A DNA stretch of 64,000 bases from Mimachlamys varia (taxonomy: Eukaryota; Mollusca; Bivalvia; Pectinida; Pectinidae), in assembly GCA_947623455.1 (NCBI GenBank), contig OX392538.1:37432001-37496000 (forward strand), in the 5' to 3' direction. Positions 42,448 through 54,000 of the stretch are shown here, piece by piece. The notes beneath the pieces were generated by a model. It was given only the letters and a program-made list of their open reading frames with translations. It was not told where the DNA came from and made no database searches. The stretch's first letter is position 1; the number at the start of each line of letters is the position of its first letter. Made by a program: the position numbers and the translations under genes.

Positions 42448-42550
42448 TTGCAACGGCTAATGAAGTCAAGTGAACCTCGAGCAAATGAAGTTTACTGCGA
42501 AACATTGTACCATTTGCACGAGTTTCACTTGACTTCATCAGCCGATGCAA
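42448..42550. repeat. Hairpin-forming inverted repeat, copy 2
   Basis: About 41-bp arms: CTTGCAACGGCTAATGAAGT and onward pair with the complement ending GCCGATGCAAG. Longer and better preserved than copy 1. Confidence 0.85.
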
Positions 42551-43392
42551 GCAACAACATAGACAATCAATATTTATATTAACGTTAACTATTTTGAATT
42601 TCCCGCCATTCGCATGTTTTATAAGTTGCCGGTGCCACACGTTGCTCCGATTTTGTTACATTTATTGCACACTTATCGTCATGTATATACATACGCAGAA
42701 CAGCCGATAGCTAGCTTCATTCATCACTAGGCAACAGAAAAAATGTAGTCCAGAGACAAGATGTTTATTTGTTTATTTTTATATATGCTTTAATCGTACC
42801 TCTCATTTTATTTTATTTTCATTACGAATCGATTGAAATATCTTTCCAGTTTTTCCAGAAAAAAATGCCACTCTAATCCAAACTCCTTTTAAGGATAAAA
42901 TTATTCTTGCTTAAGGTCTTGCTTAACCTACGCCGTGAATGTAACAAATTCTCTTGCCCCATATGAGCAAGGTAGGTGATGTAGTTTCGTGAACAGGTTT
43001 CGTCTATCAAATAATAGAATCTAACGTATGTAACTTCTTGAAAGAGAATGGATTTCTGTGACTAATTTCAAACGTTTTATTTTTGTATCGGACATGAAAT
43101 AAAATCACGAAATCTGACTGACGGGCATATGATCCCATTTGCATTTCGCATGATCATCGAGGGAACCTATGAGGAATATTTAGGACCAATATTTCCTGTT
43201 TTCGGAAATGTCAGTATTTTGTCAGAATAAGTATTATTAAAGCTATCTAGCTGCGAAATGATACCGGCATGTAAACAGCTGTTGTAAAGAAATTAAATGT
43301 ATTACTTCGCCAGGAACGAAAAAGCGCGTACCAAACTTACTAGATGATTAGAGTTTACAAGTTTCATTGAGGCGGTGGGAAGTAAAAATGTA

Positions 43393-43610
43393 AGCATATA
43401 TGATATGAATAACTTAAGCGCCGTCAAAGAAATCTGGCAAGTGTTTACAGAGGTATAACGTATAAATTATCTTCTTACAATACAATTGAATCCTCGACAC
43501 TACGTTTTATTTAATCAAAGCTGCATGTATTTTGATGAGACAGCTATACATTCAAATAAGACATTAAAGCTGTGTAACTTATGTCGCTATTTTTACAAAC
43601 TACATTTTTT
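43393..43610 (+). repeat. Roughly 200-bp module, copy 4 of 4
   Basis: GATATGAATAACTTAAGCGC ... TTAAAGCTGTGTAAC; it is followed by only about one and a half 36-bp units before unrelated sequence at about 43690. Confidence 0.7.
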
Positions 43611-43704
43611 AAGGATTTAACTCAACTGGATTTGTTATCCCAATGTAATATCGTAAGTGTTTGTGTCTAGGTGTCTCAATGTACTACACAGGCAAAATTT
43701 CTTG

Positions 43705-44110
43705 ATTTCAATTCAGGTAAATTTCAGGTAAATTTCAGGTCAAAATTTTCAGGTGAAATTGACCTGAAAAGAGCAAAGTCAATTCATGCCAAATTTTTTA
43801 CCTGAAATTGACCTGAAATTCAGGTGAAATTCAGGTCAATTTCAGGTCAATTTCAGGTGAATTCAGGTGAATTTTAGGTAAAAAAATTACCATGAATCAA
43901 CTTTTATTTGCTCTTTTCAGGTCAATTTCAGGTCAAATTCAGGTAAATTTCAGGTCAAAATTTTCAGGCCAATTTTACCTGAAATTCGTGTCAATTTTAC
44001 CTCATTTTCAGGTCAATTTGACATCAATTTCAGGTCAATTTGAGGTAAAAAAAATTGACATGAATTTACTTTTTTGCTCTTTTCAGAAAATGACCTGAAA
44101 ATGAATGAAA
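43705..44110. repeat. AGGTCA/TGACCT simple-sequence array on both strands
   Basis: About 400 bp consist of variants of AATTTCAGGTCA and its complement TGACCTGAAATT in mixed orientation, giving many inverted repeats. Each unit contains an AGGTCA hexamer, the nuclear-receptor half-site; the AT-rich 5' flank resembles monomeric response elements. Function is not shown. Confidence 0.85.
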
Positions 44111-44550
44111 TTGACATATAATATGATTTGTTATAACACTTCAAGATGATATTCAGCTGAATTTCATGTGTTGATTCCTACTCAGTGACTTCTGGTGAGG
44201 TTTTCTCTCCATATCCATTTGGACCTGTTCATAAATACATGAATATACATTGTACAGCAGTTTCTCCAGGAACAACATGTGATTATTACAAGTCTTTTCA
44301 ATAAAGAAAACAAAGATATATTAAAAAAACTTCAATATTTAATCAATACATTTCTCCCATTTTAACTACTCATCTGTAATGAATTTTTCAATATAAAAAG
44401 TTGAGAAAATGATGTTAAAATGATATGCTGTATGCAAAAGTCATGTACTTGTTCTGGTTTATCAGGAAAAAGTGTTAAGATTTGTGTAACTTGTAACGTT
44501 AAATGTCACTGTCAGCACATTTTCTTCACAGGTTCACTTCCTAAGCTCCA
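44111..44550. other. AT-rich, no gene recognised
   Basis: No recognisable features beyond possible 3' UTR sequence of the candidate exon at 44551. Confidence 0.35.
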
Positions 44551-44673
44551 TTAATAAACTTCTGCATTTTCTTTAAAATAAAACCAAAGGATTCCTACAG
44601 TGTAAACAACCATCTTTGGCTTCAACGTCTTGTTCTTTTTTGCATTCAAATCAATAAAACATCTCCAGGTATT
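44551..44673 (-). CDS. Candidate terminal exon (unidentified)
   Basis: A strong 3' splice site (a T-rich run then TTTTCACAG, ending at 44674) is followed by 40 open codons beginning NTWRCFIDLNAKKNKTLKPK and ending in TAA. I do not recognise the protein. The upstream exon was not found. Splice signal plus open frame is the only support. Confidence 0.25.
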   Translation of the reverse strand, partial: NTWRCFIDLNAKKNKTLKPKMVVYTVGILWFYFKENAEVY

Positions 44674-45225
44674 CTGTGAAAATAAAAAAAAAATATTACA
44701 TTTTTATTGATAGAAACTGGTAGACTAAGCTTAACATTACCTATATTCTATAAGAAGAGAATTGACGCAACTGAAAATATTTTTTTTTTTTAAATATTGG
44801 GCATTCAATTGTTCTTATTATCATTCATAAATATACAGTATAGATCTAGAATTGCATGGTCTTAACTTTTTTCCAGCCCAGCGACATCCTACTGCATATT
44901 TGTTGGCAGACAAGATTTTTTTCTTTTGCATAGGCCTACTTGTTTTTGTAGGGACCGGTTTGTCTAGACGATTGTACGATTGTGGCATTGACCTTGACAT
45001 GTACATTGTAGGTGTTGGGGTGTTAGGCGGGGGGTGTTGGGGGTTAAGAATACACAGGCCTTTATAATATTATATAGTGAATACTGACCCCATTGCCCCA
45101 TGCATTGTTAATCGCGATACATGTAGTGTAATCTGGTATCCCGATTACTGTTAGACAATCAAGCCCCTGTGCTTCGAATTGGCCTAAGGTAGAGAAAAAC
45201 ACTGTCTTTCAGGGAATATTACATT

Positions 45226-45471
45226 AAAAATATAAACTTTATTTATTTTACAACCATTATGAAACAAGTTATACAACTTATATTAATCACTCTTGTTGGC
45301 CCGGATATTAGCGCGCGAGGGGTCTTATTGTGGGAGGAAACCGGACTATCCGGAGAAAACCCACGTAGTCGGGCAGGTGACCCCAAACCTTTTCACGTCC
45401 GGACGGGGAGTCGAACCCCGGCCGCCTTGGTGAAAAGCAAGTGCGCTATCCACTGCACCACCCGACCACCC
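45226..45471 (-). mobile_element. tRNA-derived SINE with 11-bp target duplication
   Basis: AATATTACATT occurs at 45215-45225 and 45472-45482, flanking a 246-bp insert. On the minus strand the head has box A (TGGTGCAGTGGATAGC), a CTTTTCACC loop like tRNA-Glu(TTC), and box B GGTTCGACTCC. The body carries a segment CGTGGGTTTTCTCCGGATAG and GTCCGGTTTCCTCCCAC seen in many mollusc SINEs, then an AT-rich tail. The clean duplication indicates an intact, fairly recent insertion. Confidence 0.85.
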
Positions 45472-45482
45472 AATATTACATT

Positions 45483-46605
45483 GATGGAAATTCCGTGAAA
45501 GCTCATGGTTCAAATAACATCTGGAATACATTGTTAATTGTGACTTACCATCATATTGTTGTGAAAAGTGGTTGGTTATCAAAAATTAGCTGTCTGTTTG
45601 GTGGCATCGTCTGTCGTCTGCGTCTGTTTACGTTTGCGGGGATACAGTAAAAGCCGGCCCATCAGAAGTATCCGGATTATATAACCGACGATATAATGTC
45701 ATAATATATTTGAATTATGCTTGTAATTTTACAGTAGGATAATTTAACGTCGCCTCGGTTATTTTTTGTTTGAATCCATCTAGTTTCCACTGGAACACTA
45801 TCGGAAATGCACTTTTTTGAAAATATATCTTATTTTTTTTTCATTTCCGGAATCGAATCAATCCAATATTAGAAAATATTCCGTTCGGCAACTTCAAAAC
45901 CGTGGAAACTTTTATATATCTACATGTATATATGTAGGACATGTGGTCGCAGATGTACATATGTAGGCCTATATCGTACTTATGTCGCTTGTCTGAAGCC
46001 TTTTCGAGTTAATAAGCACGCCTGCGTCCAAATTTTTATTTTTTCATTTCGTCAGGAAATAATCATTTTTTAAGCACGACGTTTCACGTTGAGCGTTTTT
46101 TTTTTTGGAGGATAATTTTGTTTGCAGATATTCGTCAAGGACTAAACAAATCGAAATAGAGTATTGTGAAATAATGTTCAAAATGTTATCACCTAGCTCT
46201 GGATATTGGGCCAAATATATCACCATATTGATTATTCCTTTCACGGCACAGGGTCGTTACAATTCATGTAATTATAGCTTGTTACAAGCTTTACCGAACA
46301 TAATCTTACAGTGTACTGGAATGATGAACGAATCAGTGGAAGGTAGCTAAACTAAACACTAATGCAAGAAACGCTGTTCGGCATAATTTCAAACTGGGAG
46401 TGGAATGATGGGATAGCATGTTATCTTTGTGTTCGGTTATCTCATCAGTTCAGAAAACAATCATAACATTTAATGGAATGCTACCAATTTTAATCCTCTA
46501 GATATGTTTCATACACTTTTCGAATAATACGGAATTTACAAATTTTCATTTCAGTTCAATCAGCTATTAGTATCGCCTTTAAATACACGTGCACAAAACA
46601 GTTTC
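45483..46605. other. No gene recognised
   Basis: Open frames at 46044-46244 (minus) and 46105-46350 (plus) show no domain. CpG-poor, AT-rich. Confidence 0.4.
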
Positions 46606-46609
46606 GAAG

Positions 46610-47045
46610 TTTGTGTGTAGTAAGTAGAAATGTGTGTGAAGTTGGTGAAAATCCATGAAGAAACAAAGCCACTACAGTGCTGACAATCATTGTCTAAAAA
46701 ATGCAACAGTGGCCTTGACCCGACAACCCTTAAACTTGAACTTGCAACTTGTCAAAGATATTTTAACTCTGTATGTATAAGAGTGTGTGGTTTGATGAAA
46801 ATCCATTAGTAAAGGAAACCATTCGAGTGCTGATAATTATTTTCTAAAAATAGCCACAGTGAACCTGACCTTGACCTGATAACCCTAAAACTCGAACTCA
46901 TCAATGATATTTTGATTTTGTATTAGTATGTGTAGTTTGATGAAATCCATGAAGCAATGAAGCCACTAGAGTGCTGACAATGAATTTCTAATAATAGCAA
47001 CTGTGACCTTGACCTTACAACCCTTAAGATATTTTGATTTTGTGC
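46610..47045. repeat. About 150-bp tandem repeat, 3 copies
   Basis: Each unit has TTGATGAAAATCCAT.A, GTGCTGA.AAT, TGACCTTGACC and AAGATATTTTGATT. Roughly 75-80% alike by eye. Confidence 0.75.
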
Positions 47046-47194
47046 AAGTACTGTAAAAAGTGAAATACTTCGTGGTGTGGAAATTTTGCCAATACATTTT
47101 CCCAGATGTACATTGTATCCACACGCGAAAATAGTGGATAGTATATGTCACATTGCAAAACAAAAGACTGACAGCACAAACATTTCCACTCTAC

Positions 47195-48215
47195 TAACAG
47201 TTTTGAGGCTGACTAAGCGAACAAGAGCACCGCGAGCGGAGGCATGATACGCCTGTCATACCATATCGGAAGTATAATGGTATGTAAACACAAAAAAATG
47301 TCTGACGTTTTCTACATAATGCCCCAAATTGCTTCAGATACAAAGCTCCAAAGGGCCATAACTTTAGTAAATATTGTCGAATCAAACTCTCAATCAGGAA
47401 AACACAACTTCATATCACGATGATTAAACTTAGCAAGTTTGAAAGATATCAATTGAAAATTGTAGGAGAAGATCTCCGGACAAACAACAATTTTCAACAG
47501 AAATGCATTTTCTACATATAAATGCCTATATTTTGCAATTGCAACTTTGCAATGCTGTTACGCGAAAAGTTGAAATAACTCAGCAAAACCTGTAACATAT
47601 ATGTTAAATATTATAGATATTCGAAGTATCATACCAAATTTTATAAAATTGAAGAGAGCACCAAAAAGCTCTGACAATTTTTACATAATGCCCCAAATTG
47701 CAATAAACACGAAGTTCCAAAGGGCCATATCTCTAGTAAATATTGTCAAATCAAACTGACGTTCAGGAAAACACAACTTCATGTCATGATAATAAAGCCT
47801 AGCGAATTTGAAAGATATCAATTGGAAACTGTAGGAGAAGATCTCCAGACAAATAACAGCTTACGACAGAAATGCATTGTCAACATAATGCCTATATTTA
47901 ATTATGAAATGCTGTTACTCGAAAAGTTGAAATAACTCAACAAAACCTGTAATATATTTTAATAAGAAGAATTGAAAAAAAAGACAAAAAAGTTCTGACG
48001 TTTTCTATATAATGGCCGAAATTATGTCCCAAAAGGCCATAACTCTAGTGAATATTGTGGAATCATACTATAAATCAGGAAAACACAACTTAATGTGATG
48101 TTGGTCAAGCCTAGCAAGTTTTAAAATCTCTGGACAAATAATACTTTACAACGAATGGACGGACAACGCCATACCATAATACGTCCCATCATTTTTGACG
48201 GGTGTATACAAATTC
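47195..48215. repeat. Long-period (about 350-375 bp) repeat, nearly 3 copies, within a dispersed element
   Basis: Units share CTGAC.TTTTCTA.ATAATG, AAGGGCCATA.CT.TAGTAAA, TCAGGAAAACACAACTTCAT and GTAGGAGAAGATCTCC. The left edge has AGCACCGCGAGCGGAGGCAT and the right edge CATACCATAATACGTCCC. A diverged piece is at 2880-3005. Confidence 0.75.
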
Positions 48216-49110
48216 CACACTCAAGTTTGATGGAAATTTATGAAAGAAAGAAAGAAGTGCTGACAAACTTCATTGGGCAGACAGTCATTTCATGACCGGG
48301 GCATAAAAATCATGTAAACATTGTATTTGTCAGAAATATGTCAATGTTTCCCCTGATGTATGAGTCTTAAGCAGAACATTGAAAGAAAATCTCCTTCAAA
48401 GGAGAAGCTGGGTGATTCAAACAAAACAATTCTTATCAATGTTTTTTTCTTCAAAAGATTTGCACATATATTGTTAGGTTTTATTAAATACAGTTTAAGA
48501 CAAAATTAACACTAATAAATTTTCAAAGTGGACGTTTTGATGACACATTTAAATATACATTTAGGCGTCCTCTATAGCATATTATCATATTGTGACCTGT
48601 TTCTTTGTAATGTATACAAGGGAGGTAATTCAATCTAATTATCTCCCTTTCCACACAAAATGCAATATTCACAAAGAAAAAATCGAATTATCAGTCGTAA
48701 AGTATTTATTTTTCGGAATCTGGAAAAAATACAAGAAGACTTCCTTTCATATAGAAATGATTAATTTCAGTTTAACCTTAACCTTGAAATATGGCACAGA
48801 CCTACGTTATAACATTTTCAAATTTGATATGCAGTTATATATATAGTGTATTCATTTACTCAAAATTATGTAATATTTGCACTGAAACTCAATATACATG
48901 TATGAACAATAACAGCATAAATGCTTTTCATTTGAGTATGAAAGCAAAATCTCTTCTGACGTAACTCCTGGTCTATTGATGACATCATTGCATTAACATT
49001 GTCAAATGAGAGTCCTTTAAGCTTGCTTTGCTTCGGATATCATGGAGAATATCCCTGGATCAAGTTTATCTGAATTGCATATTGTTTACCTTTATTGAGA
49101 TGCATTTTTG
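48216..49110. other. No gene recognised
   Basis: AT-rich; the 84-codon open frame at 48592-48846 has no domain or splice context. Confidence 0.4.
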
Positions 49111-49113
49111 TTT

Positions 49114-50251
49114 TTAAGAAAATGTAGGCTTCATAGCACTGGTGTTATTCTTAATCCAGTCCCTGTGTACCCCATGTGATTTAGTTACACTTCCAGGAGA
49201 AAGCAAGGCATTTTCATTCACCTGAGAAAAAAAATATTGTCAATATACAGTTTCCAAATCACATATATACATATCCAAAATTGACAATAGACAGCTATAC
49301 GATTACTTAGCAAATGTATATTGACTCAAGATATGTTTGTAGAACACTAAACTTCAATCTTCATATAGATCTTGACCCTTACCTTAAGAGAAGTAATGAC
49401 CTTGACATTTCTCTTGACAAAATATGAAGTGTTTATCTTGTAAAATTAAGACAAACTTTATCATAAAATTACAAATGAAATTTAGGCTCATGTCATGATC
49501 TGTCAGTATACAAATAAATACAAATCGTACAACAAATTTAAGATGTACATTATACAGAGACAACTTTTTTGAGATATTGCACTAAACTGAGGGTATTTAT
49601 GAAGCCAACACTTACCTTGTTCAGCCAATGTATCCTTCATTCTTTTTCATCCCAGCAGAAGATACTCTTATTTCCAAAGACTTGGTCTAATCATAAAACC
49701 TGTAGAAAGTCATAATGTTATATATAGAGTTGCAAATAATTTATGAATTTCCATTTTCTCCTTTTTGAAACAAAAATAAATATGAAAAAATATGTGGTAT
49801 TGATCAAAAGTAGGCAAAATTATCAAATACCCTTACCCTACCACTTGACATTGACAAAACTGACTGCTGCGTAATAGAATTCCTGTCTAATATAAGGCCA
49901 AGTTTTAAGAACTTAAACCTGTATTACCTCTAATACAAACCGACAATTGTTTAAACAACAGACTAATAGTTTTGGTCCCAGTGACCTTGGGTTTAGACAG
50001 CTGGTTTAACTGTATATAATTGAATTAAAATAAAATATTTTTCACACAGTCTCATTGTAATAAGAGTAAACTTAGAGTAAATGTACGCAAAATGATCTAT
50101 ATACAATTTTGACTCTACAAACCTGTCCAATTAACATTGCTTTAATGTTTTGAAACTGTCTTTGACCCTCCCAGATGATACTGACACACACTACAGCTTT
50201 TTGTTCTCAAGTCAAAGTCCACAATCTTTCCAGTGTTGACACCAATAAGAC
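49114..50251 (-). pseudogene. Possible decayed three-exon gene, distantly Mutator-transposase-like
   Basis: Three minus-strand pieces have good splice signals. Exon A (50251-50142) follows TTTAAATTTCAG and reads LIGVNTGKIVDFDLRTKSC before a stop. Exon B (49686-49616) ends CAAG|GTAAGTG; one frame reads QVFGNKSIFCWDEKE, stop, RIHWLNK. Exon C (49221-49114) follows a T8 tract and CTCAG and reads VNENALLSPGSVTKSHGVHR then DWIKNNTSAMKPTFS and stop. TGK.VD..(L/V)R.K.C and H...R.(N/D)W...S.AM.P resemble a block of mollusc transposase-type proteins. Stops in A and B argue for a relic. The assignment is tentative. Confidence 0.3.
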
Positions 50252-50254
50252 CTG

Positions 50255-51780
50255 AAATTTAAACAATATAAGTTATCTCCCTTTATTTTGTTAACTCCAG
50301 GACTCCCAACAACTAAAACTACCCCTTCTCAGTCACAGAGACATGTTACAATAAAAATGAATTTATAAAATGTTAAGGAGTATTCATAAACACAGTCTCC
50401 CCTCCATTTTATACCTGTAAGCATTTTATGCATATCTGCAATAAAATTCAACTTTAAGAAAATAAATGTATTGAAGCCAATAATTGAATATCTCGCATAT
50501 TATTTAGACTTAAACTTTTATTGTAACTCATCCCTCTGCTTGCACAATATATTGCAGATCAGATATATATAGTTAGAACACTTCAGACTTAAAACTGCAG
50601 ACCTGAGTTGGGTCAGACTTCAGCTTGTTCTAATAATAAAACAGCACCAGTCTAGGCAGACAAAGCCACGACATATTCAGACTAAATATTCAAGGAATAT
50701 TTAAGTAACTTGCATAGAAATTGTTGTCAATTAAATGAACAGTGATGTGTTGGAGCAGTCACAAGATATGCTGGATAACATGCATATAAAAGCCATTTTT
50801 TTAGTGAATTGGTGTCATATAGATTACTTTGGGACTTGATCGACTGTTCCTTTGATTATTGCTTTAGGCCTAATATTTATGAGTTAAACATGCTCCAACA
50901 TCTTGCCGTGCATTAATTTTCATAATCTACAATACACAATCGAAATATGGCAGTTAATGCGCAGTAAAAGGGTGGGCTATGAGAAAATTTCTGGCTCGTG
51001 TATTTATTAATATAATAAATTTATCGTGTATTTGATGTCACATGACTCTTTAAAGGAACAGTAATTATAAGTCTGCGTTCTGCGTTATAGGCTGGTTTTT
51101 AATTATATAATTAACATCCATGCATCGGGACAACATGTACATTACAGAGATTGGGCCTGTCTAGACACAACTTGTTAAATAACTAATAATAGGCCTGTAT
51201 AGAGTCTAACCTAAAGGATATTTCATTTAAAAATAAATGCAAAGTCATCACGTAGAGTGATCATGCATGGTTAATTTTGTAATTATTTTGTTTTTTTTTT
51301 CGATGTTTGAATATATAGGGTTAAATCGTTCCTCTTATACATGTATATGGACCATAACAACTACATGTATGCAGTTTGTTCATTTGTGTATTTTACCTGG
51401 GAACAACTGAGAAGATTTAATTTCAATTTGTCACGGGAAAAAATGTTACATCCTCATATCATTATTATAAAGGAAGAATATGATAGAAAATAAGGGATGA
51501 GTAACTGCTGTTGAAATGAAGATTTGTGTCAGAATACGCTCGAGATCTATTCCAAACCTGATTAAATTTAAATGTACATCTGTACTCTCAGAAGATTTTT
51601 TGTGCAAACTGCCTAGTTAGGCTTATATACCGTACATATCACAGGGACCTGAGAATTTGTTTCAGCCAGTTTTGGACCTTAACTAAGGTGTGTAATGTAA
51701 TTTTACACTTTTGGGAGGTTTAGATCTATTTTCGATAAAAATGCTCCCTCAGGCTTAAATGGTTGTAAATGCTAAGGGGT
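50255..51780. other. AT-rich, no gene recognised
   Basis: No domain, array or inverted repeat of note on either strand. Confidence 0.35.
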
Positions 51781-51789
51781 TGAAAGATT

Positions 51790-52560
51790 TTGATATCGTA
51801 AGTATTTGTGGCCAGGTACCCCAATGTAATATCGTAAGTATTTGTGGCCAGGTTTCTCAATGTAATACCGTAAGTGTTTGTGGCCAGGTACCCCAATGTA
51901 ATATCGAAAGTATTTGTGTCCAGGTTCCTCAATTTGATATCGTAAGTGTTTGTGGCCAGGTTTCTCAATGTAATATCGCAAGTGTTTTATGGCCAGGTTT
52001 ATCAATGTAATATAGAAAGTGTTTGTGACCAGATATCTCAATGTACTATAAAAAGTGTTTGTGACCAGATATCTCAATGTACTGTAGTAAGTGTTTGTGA
52101 CCAGATATATCAATGTACTGTAGTAAGTGTTTGTGACCAAGTTTTGCAATCCGCTAAAGTAAGTGTTTGTGAGCAGGTATCTCAGTAACCTATAGTAAGT
52201 GTTTTGACCAGGTATCTCAGTGATATATAGTATGTGTTTGTGACAAGGTACCTCACATCTCTATAAACTTTACACCAGACGGGAACAGGAAGCGGGGAAG
52301 GCCGAAGGAAACTTTGAGGCGGACAGCAGAGAAGAAGCTGAAAGAGTTGGGTATAGGGTTGAAGGAAGCAGAAGGAAAGGCAAAGGATTGACATTTGTGG
52401 AGAGAGCTGTCGGTGACCCGATATAACCAATCACATCGCCGGATACTCACGACTGATCTCGCTTCGCTTACTCACTCATCACTCGTGATCAAACTACGGT
52501 CTATAATAAGTGTGTCTGACACGGTATCTCAGTATACTATAGTGCATGTTTGCGATCAGG
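51790..52560. repeat. 36-bp tandem array, locus 3, split by an RTE-like fragment
   Basis: Units of GTGGCCAGGTACCCCAATGT then AATATCGTAAGTATTT grade into the GTGACCAGATATCTCAATG type of locus 2 (about 12.5 copies to 52255), are interrupted, and resume at about 52498 for two units. Confidence 0.9.
52268..52495 (+). pseudogene. RTE-type retrotransposon C-terminal remnant
   Basis: The plus frame reads PDGNRKRGRPKETLRRTAEK, KLKELGIGLKEAEGKAKD, a TGA stop, then HLWRELSVTRYNQSH and onward. The KRGRP..T.(R/W)R..E.EL......EA...A.DR..WR pattern is the usual extreme C-terminus of RTE/BovB-group reverse transcriptases. It lies inside the 36-bp array, so it was inserted into it or captured by it. Confidence 0.7.
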
Positions 52561-52564
52561 TAAC

Positions 52565-52827
52565 AGGTTCAGAATTGTGATCTATATTTTTATAGCCATA
52601 CAAAGATGGAATATAATCTTTGCTTTCAAGATAAGGCATAAGATATTTAGGTTAGGCAAGCATTTAATCAGACAAGGCAGATAATCTTAGTGTCTATGGA
52701 TATTGAGTAGGAGATGGAAATCACCAATTCCGGTAAGTGAGCATTCATATCTGAATTAATTCTGACTTGACATTGAAATGTAAACATATATTAAAAGGAA
52801 TAAGATTCATCAGTTTGGTATGAATGT
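52565..52827. other. No gene recognised
   Basis: AT-rich spacer without recognisable features. Confidence 0.35.
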
Positions 52828-53010
52828 TATATACTGAGATTGTTTTTTAGGGCGCCCTATTTTGGGTAGTGAGCTGATTTCAGCTGTCAGAACACCGACA
52901 CTCGGCTATTGCATGTACTCTTTGCTTGACAAAGGAAACAGACGTTTCCGAAAGCTCGCAAATTAAATTTTCAATTCCTGTTTGTGTACAAAAAACAATC
53001 TCAGTATATA
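52828..53010. mobile_element. 183-bp MITE-like element with 21-bp TIRs
   Basis: TATATACTGAGATTGTTTTTT at 52828-52848 is the exact complement of 52990-53010. The interior has AAACAGACGTTTCCGAAAGC. No coding. Confidence 0.75.
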
Positions 53011-53139
53011 TATATTAAAAGGATTGTATAAAAATACAAGAAGAGCACCTTTATAATTAAGAATATAAGATACTTGTTTAAACATGTAAGTAACTTTTGT
53101 GTAGAAGCGTGAGTACTTTTGTTTGTGTCTTACTACTTA

Positions 53140-54000
53140 CAATTGAGTGTAGACTAAAGATACTCCGTTTGGACTTGGAGTACACTCCATTTGGACTCCA
53201 TATGAAATTGGACTGCACTCCTGGTCCACTCCGACCCTACTTGGAGTCCTATTTCTAAAGACATTCAAATTACATAAAACACTATATAAGATAAAAGATA
53301 GATATTAGAATCAACATTAAATTCTGTTGTTTCGTCTACAAGGAATAAATATCTGGACCACTATTACATAACCTTATAATACACTAGTGTTGTGAACACA
53401 ATTGACCCAATTAACCTACAGGTAAATAAAGATTATAAAAGACAGTATCATATCAAGTTTTTATGAAAGATGTTAATAATATTTGCATATATAGAAACAA
53501 AAAGAAATTAAACATTTTTTTTATTGTGCATCTGAAAAAAAGGTCTTTTAATGTGTCCAAGTATATGCTATTGTTCATTAATTTAAATATTGTAATTAAA
53601 CAAGTATTGATAAACTTATGTAATTTTCAATGAATGAAAAGTATGTTATTTCATTGAACTGTATATTAGCTTTTTATTTTTTTTACACTAAAGGAAAATT
53701 CATTGTAATGAAGAAAGTTTTAACTTCAACTTCTAAAATCAGTTTAGCTTATATGATAGTTAAGGCTTAAACCCCCACATTGCCTATATATTTTTAATAA
53801 ATTTACATGGTAGATTGGACCCACACTATAGTATGAATATGGTTGTGTACTACCCAATATAAGTGTCAATTATCTGTAGTGGCAATACATGGCTGACTCT
53901 GGTCATTCACACCTGGGATTTATTCCAGGTGAGTGACTTGATAGCCAGGTACAGATACAGACGGCTGTATCCCACGTTCCCCACTTTTTAAAAAAATATA
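53140..54000 (+). mobile_element. Partial TA-target element (left arm only), relative of 56670-60141
   Basis: Starts TA then CAATTGAGTGTAGACTAAAG (one change from CAGTTG), followed by GGAGT.CACTCC modules. The whole 860 bp corresponds in inverted orientation to 59210-60141, for example TTCTGTTGTTTCGTCTACAA and GTACTACCCAATATAAGTG. No right terminus was found. Confidence 0.7.

Larger units (their letters stand above)
39803..43640 (+). repeat. 2.66-kb composite tandem duplication (36-bp array, hairpin, 1.2-kb flank)
   Basis: The hairpin starts at about 39801 and again at about 42463, and about 1.18 kb after each (to 40980 and 43640) is highly similar, for example TTATAAGTTGCCGGTGCCAC, GTAGTTTCGTGAACAGG and GCATGATCATCGA. 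The period is about 2.66 kb. The duplicated unit carries no gene. Confidence 0.85.
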
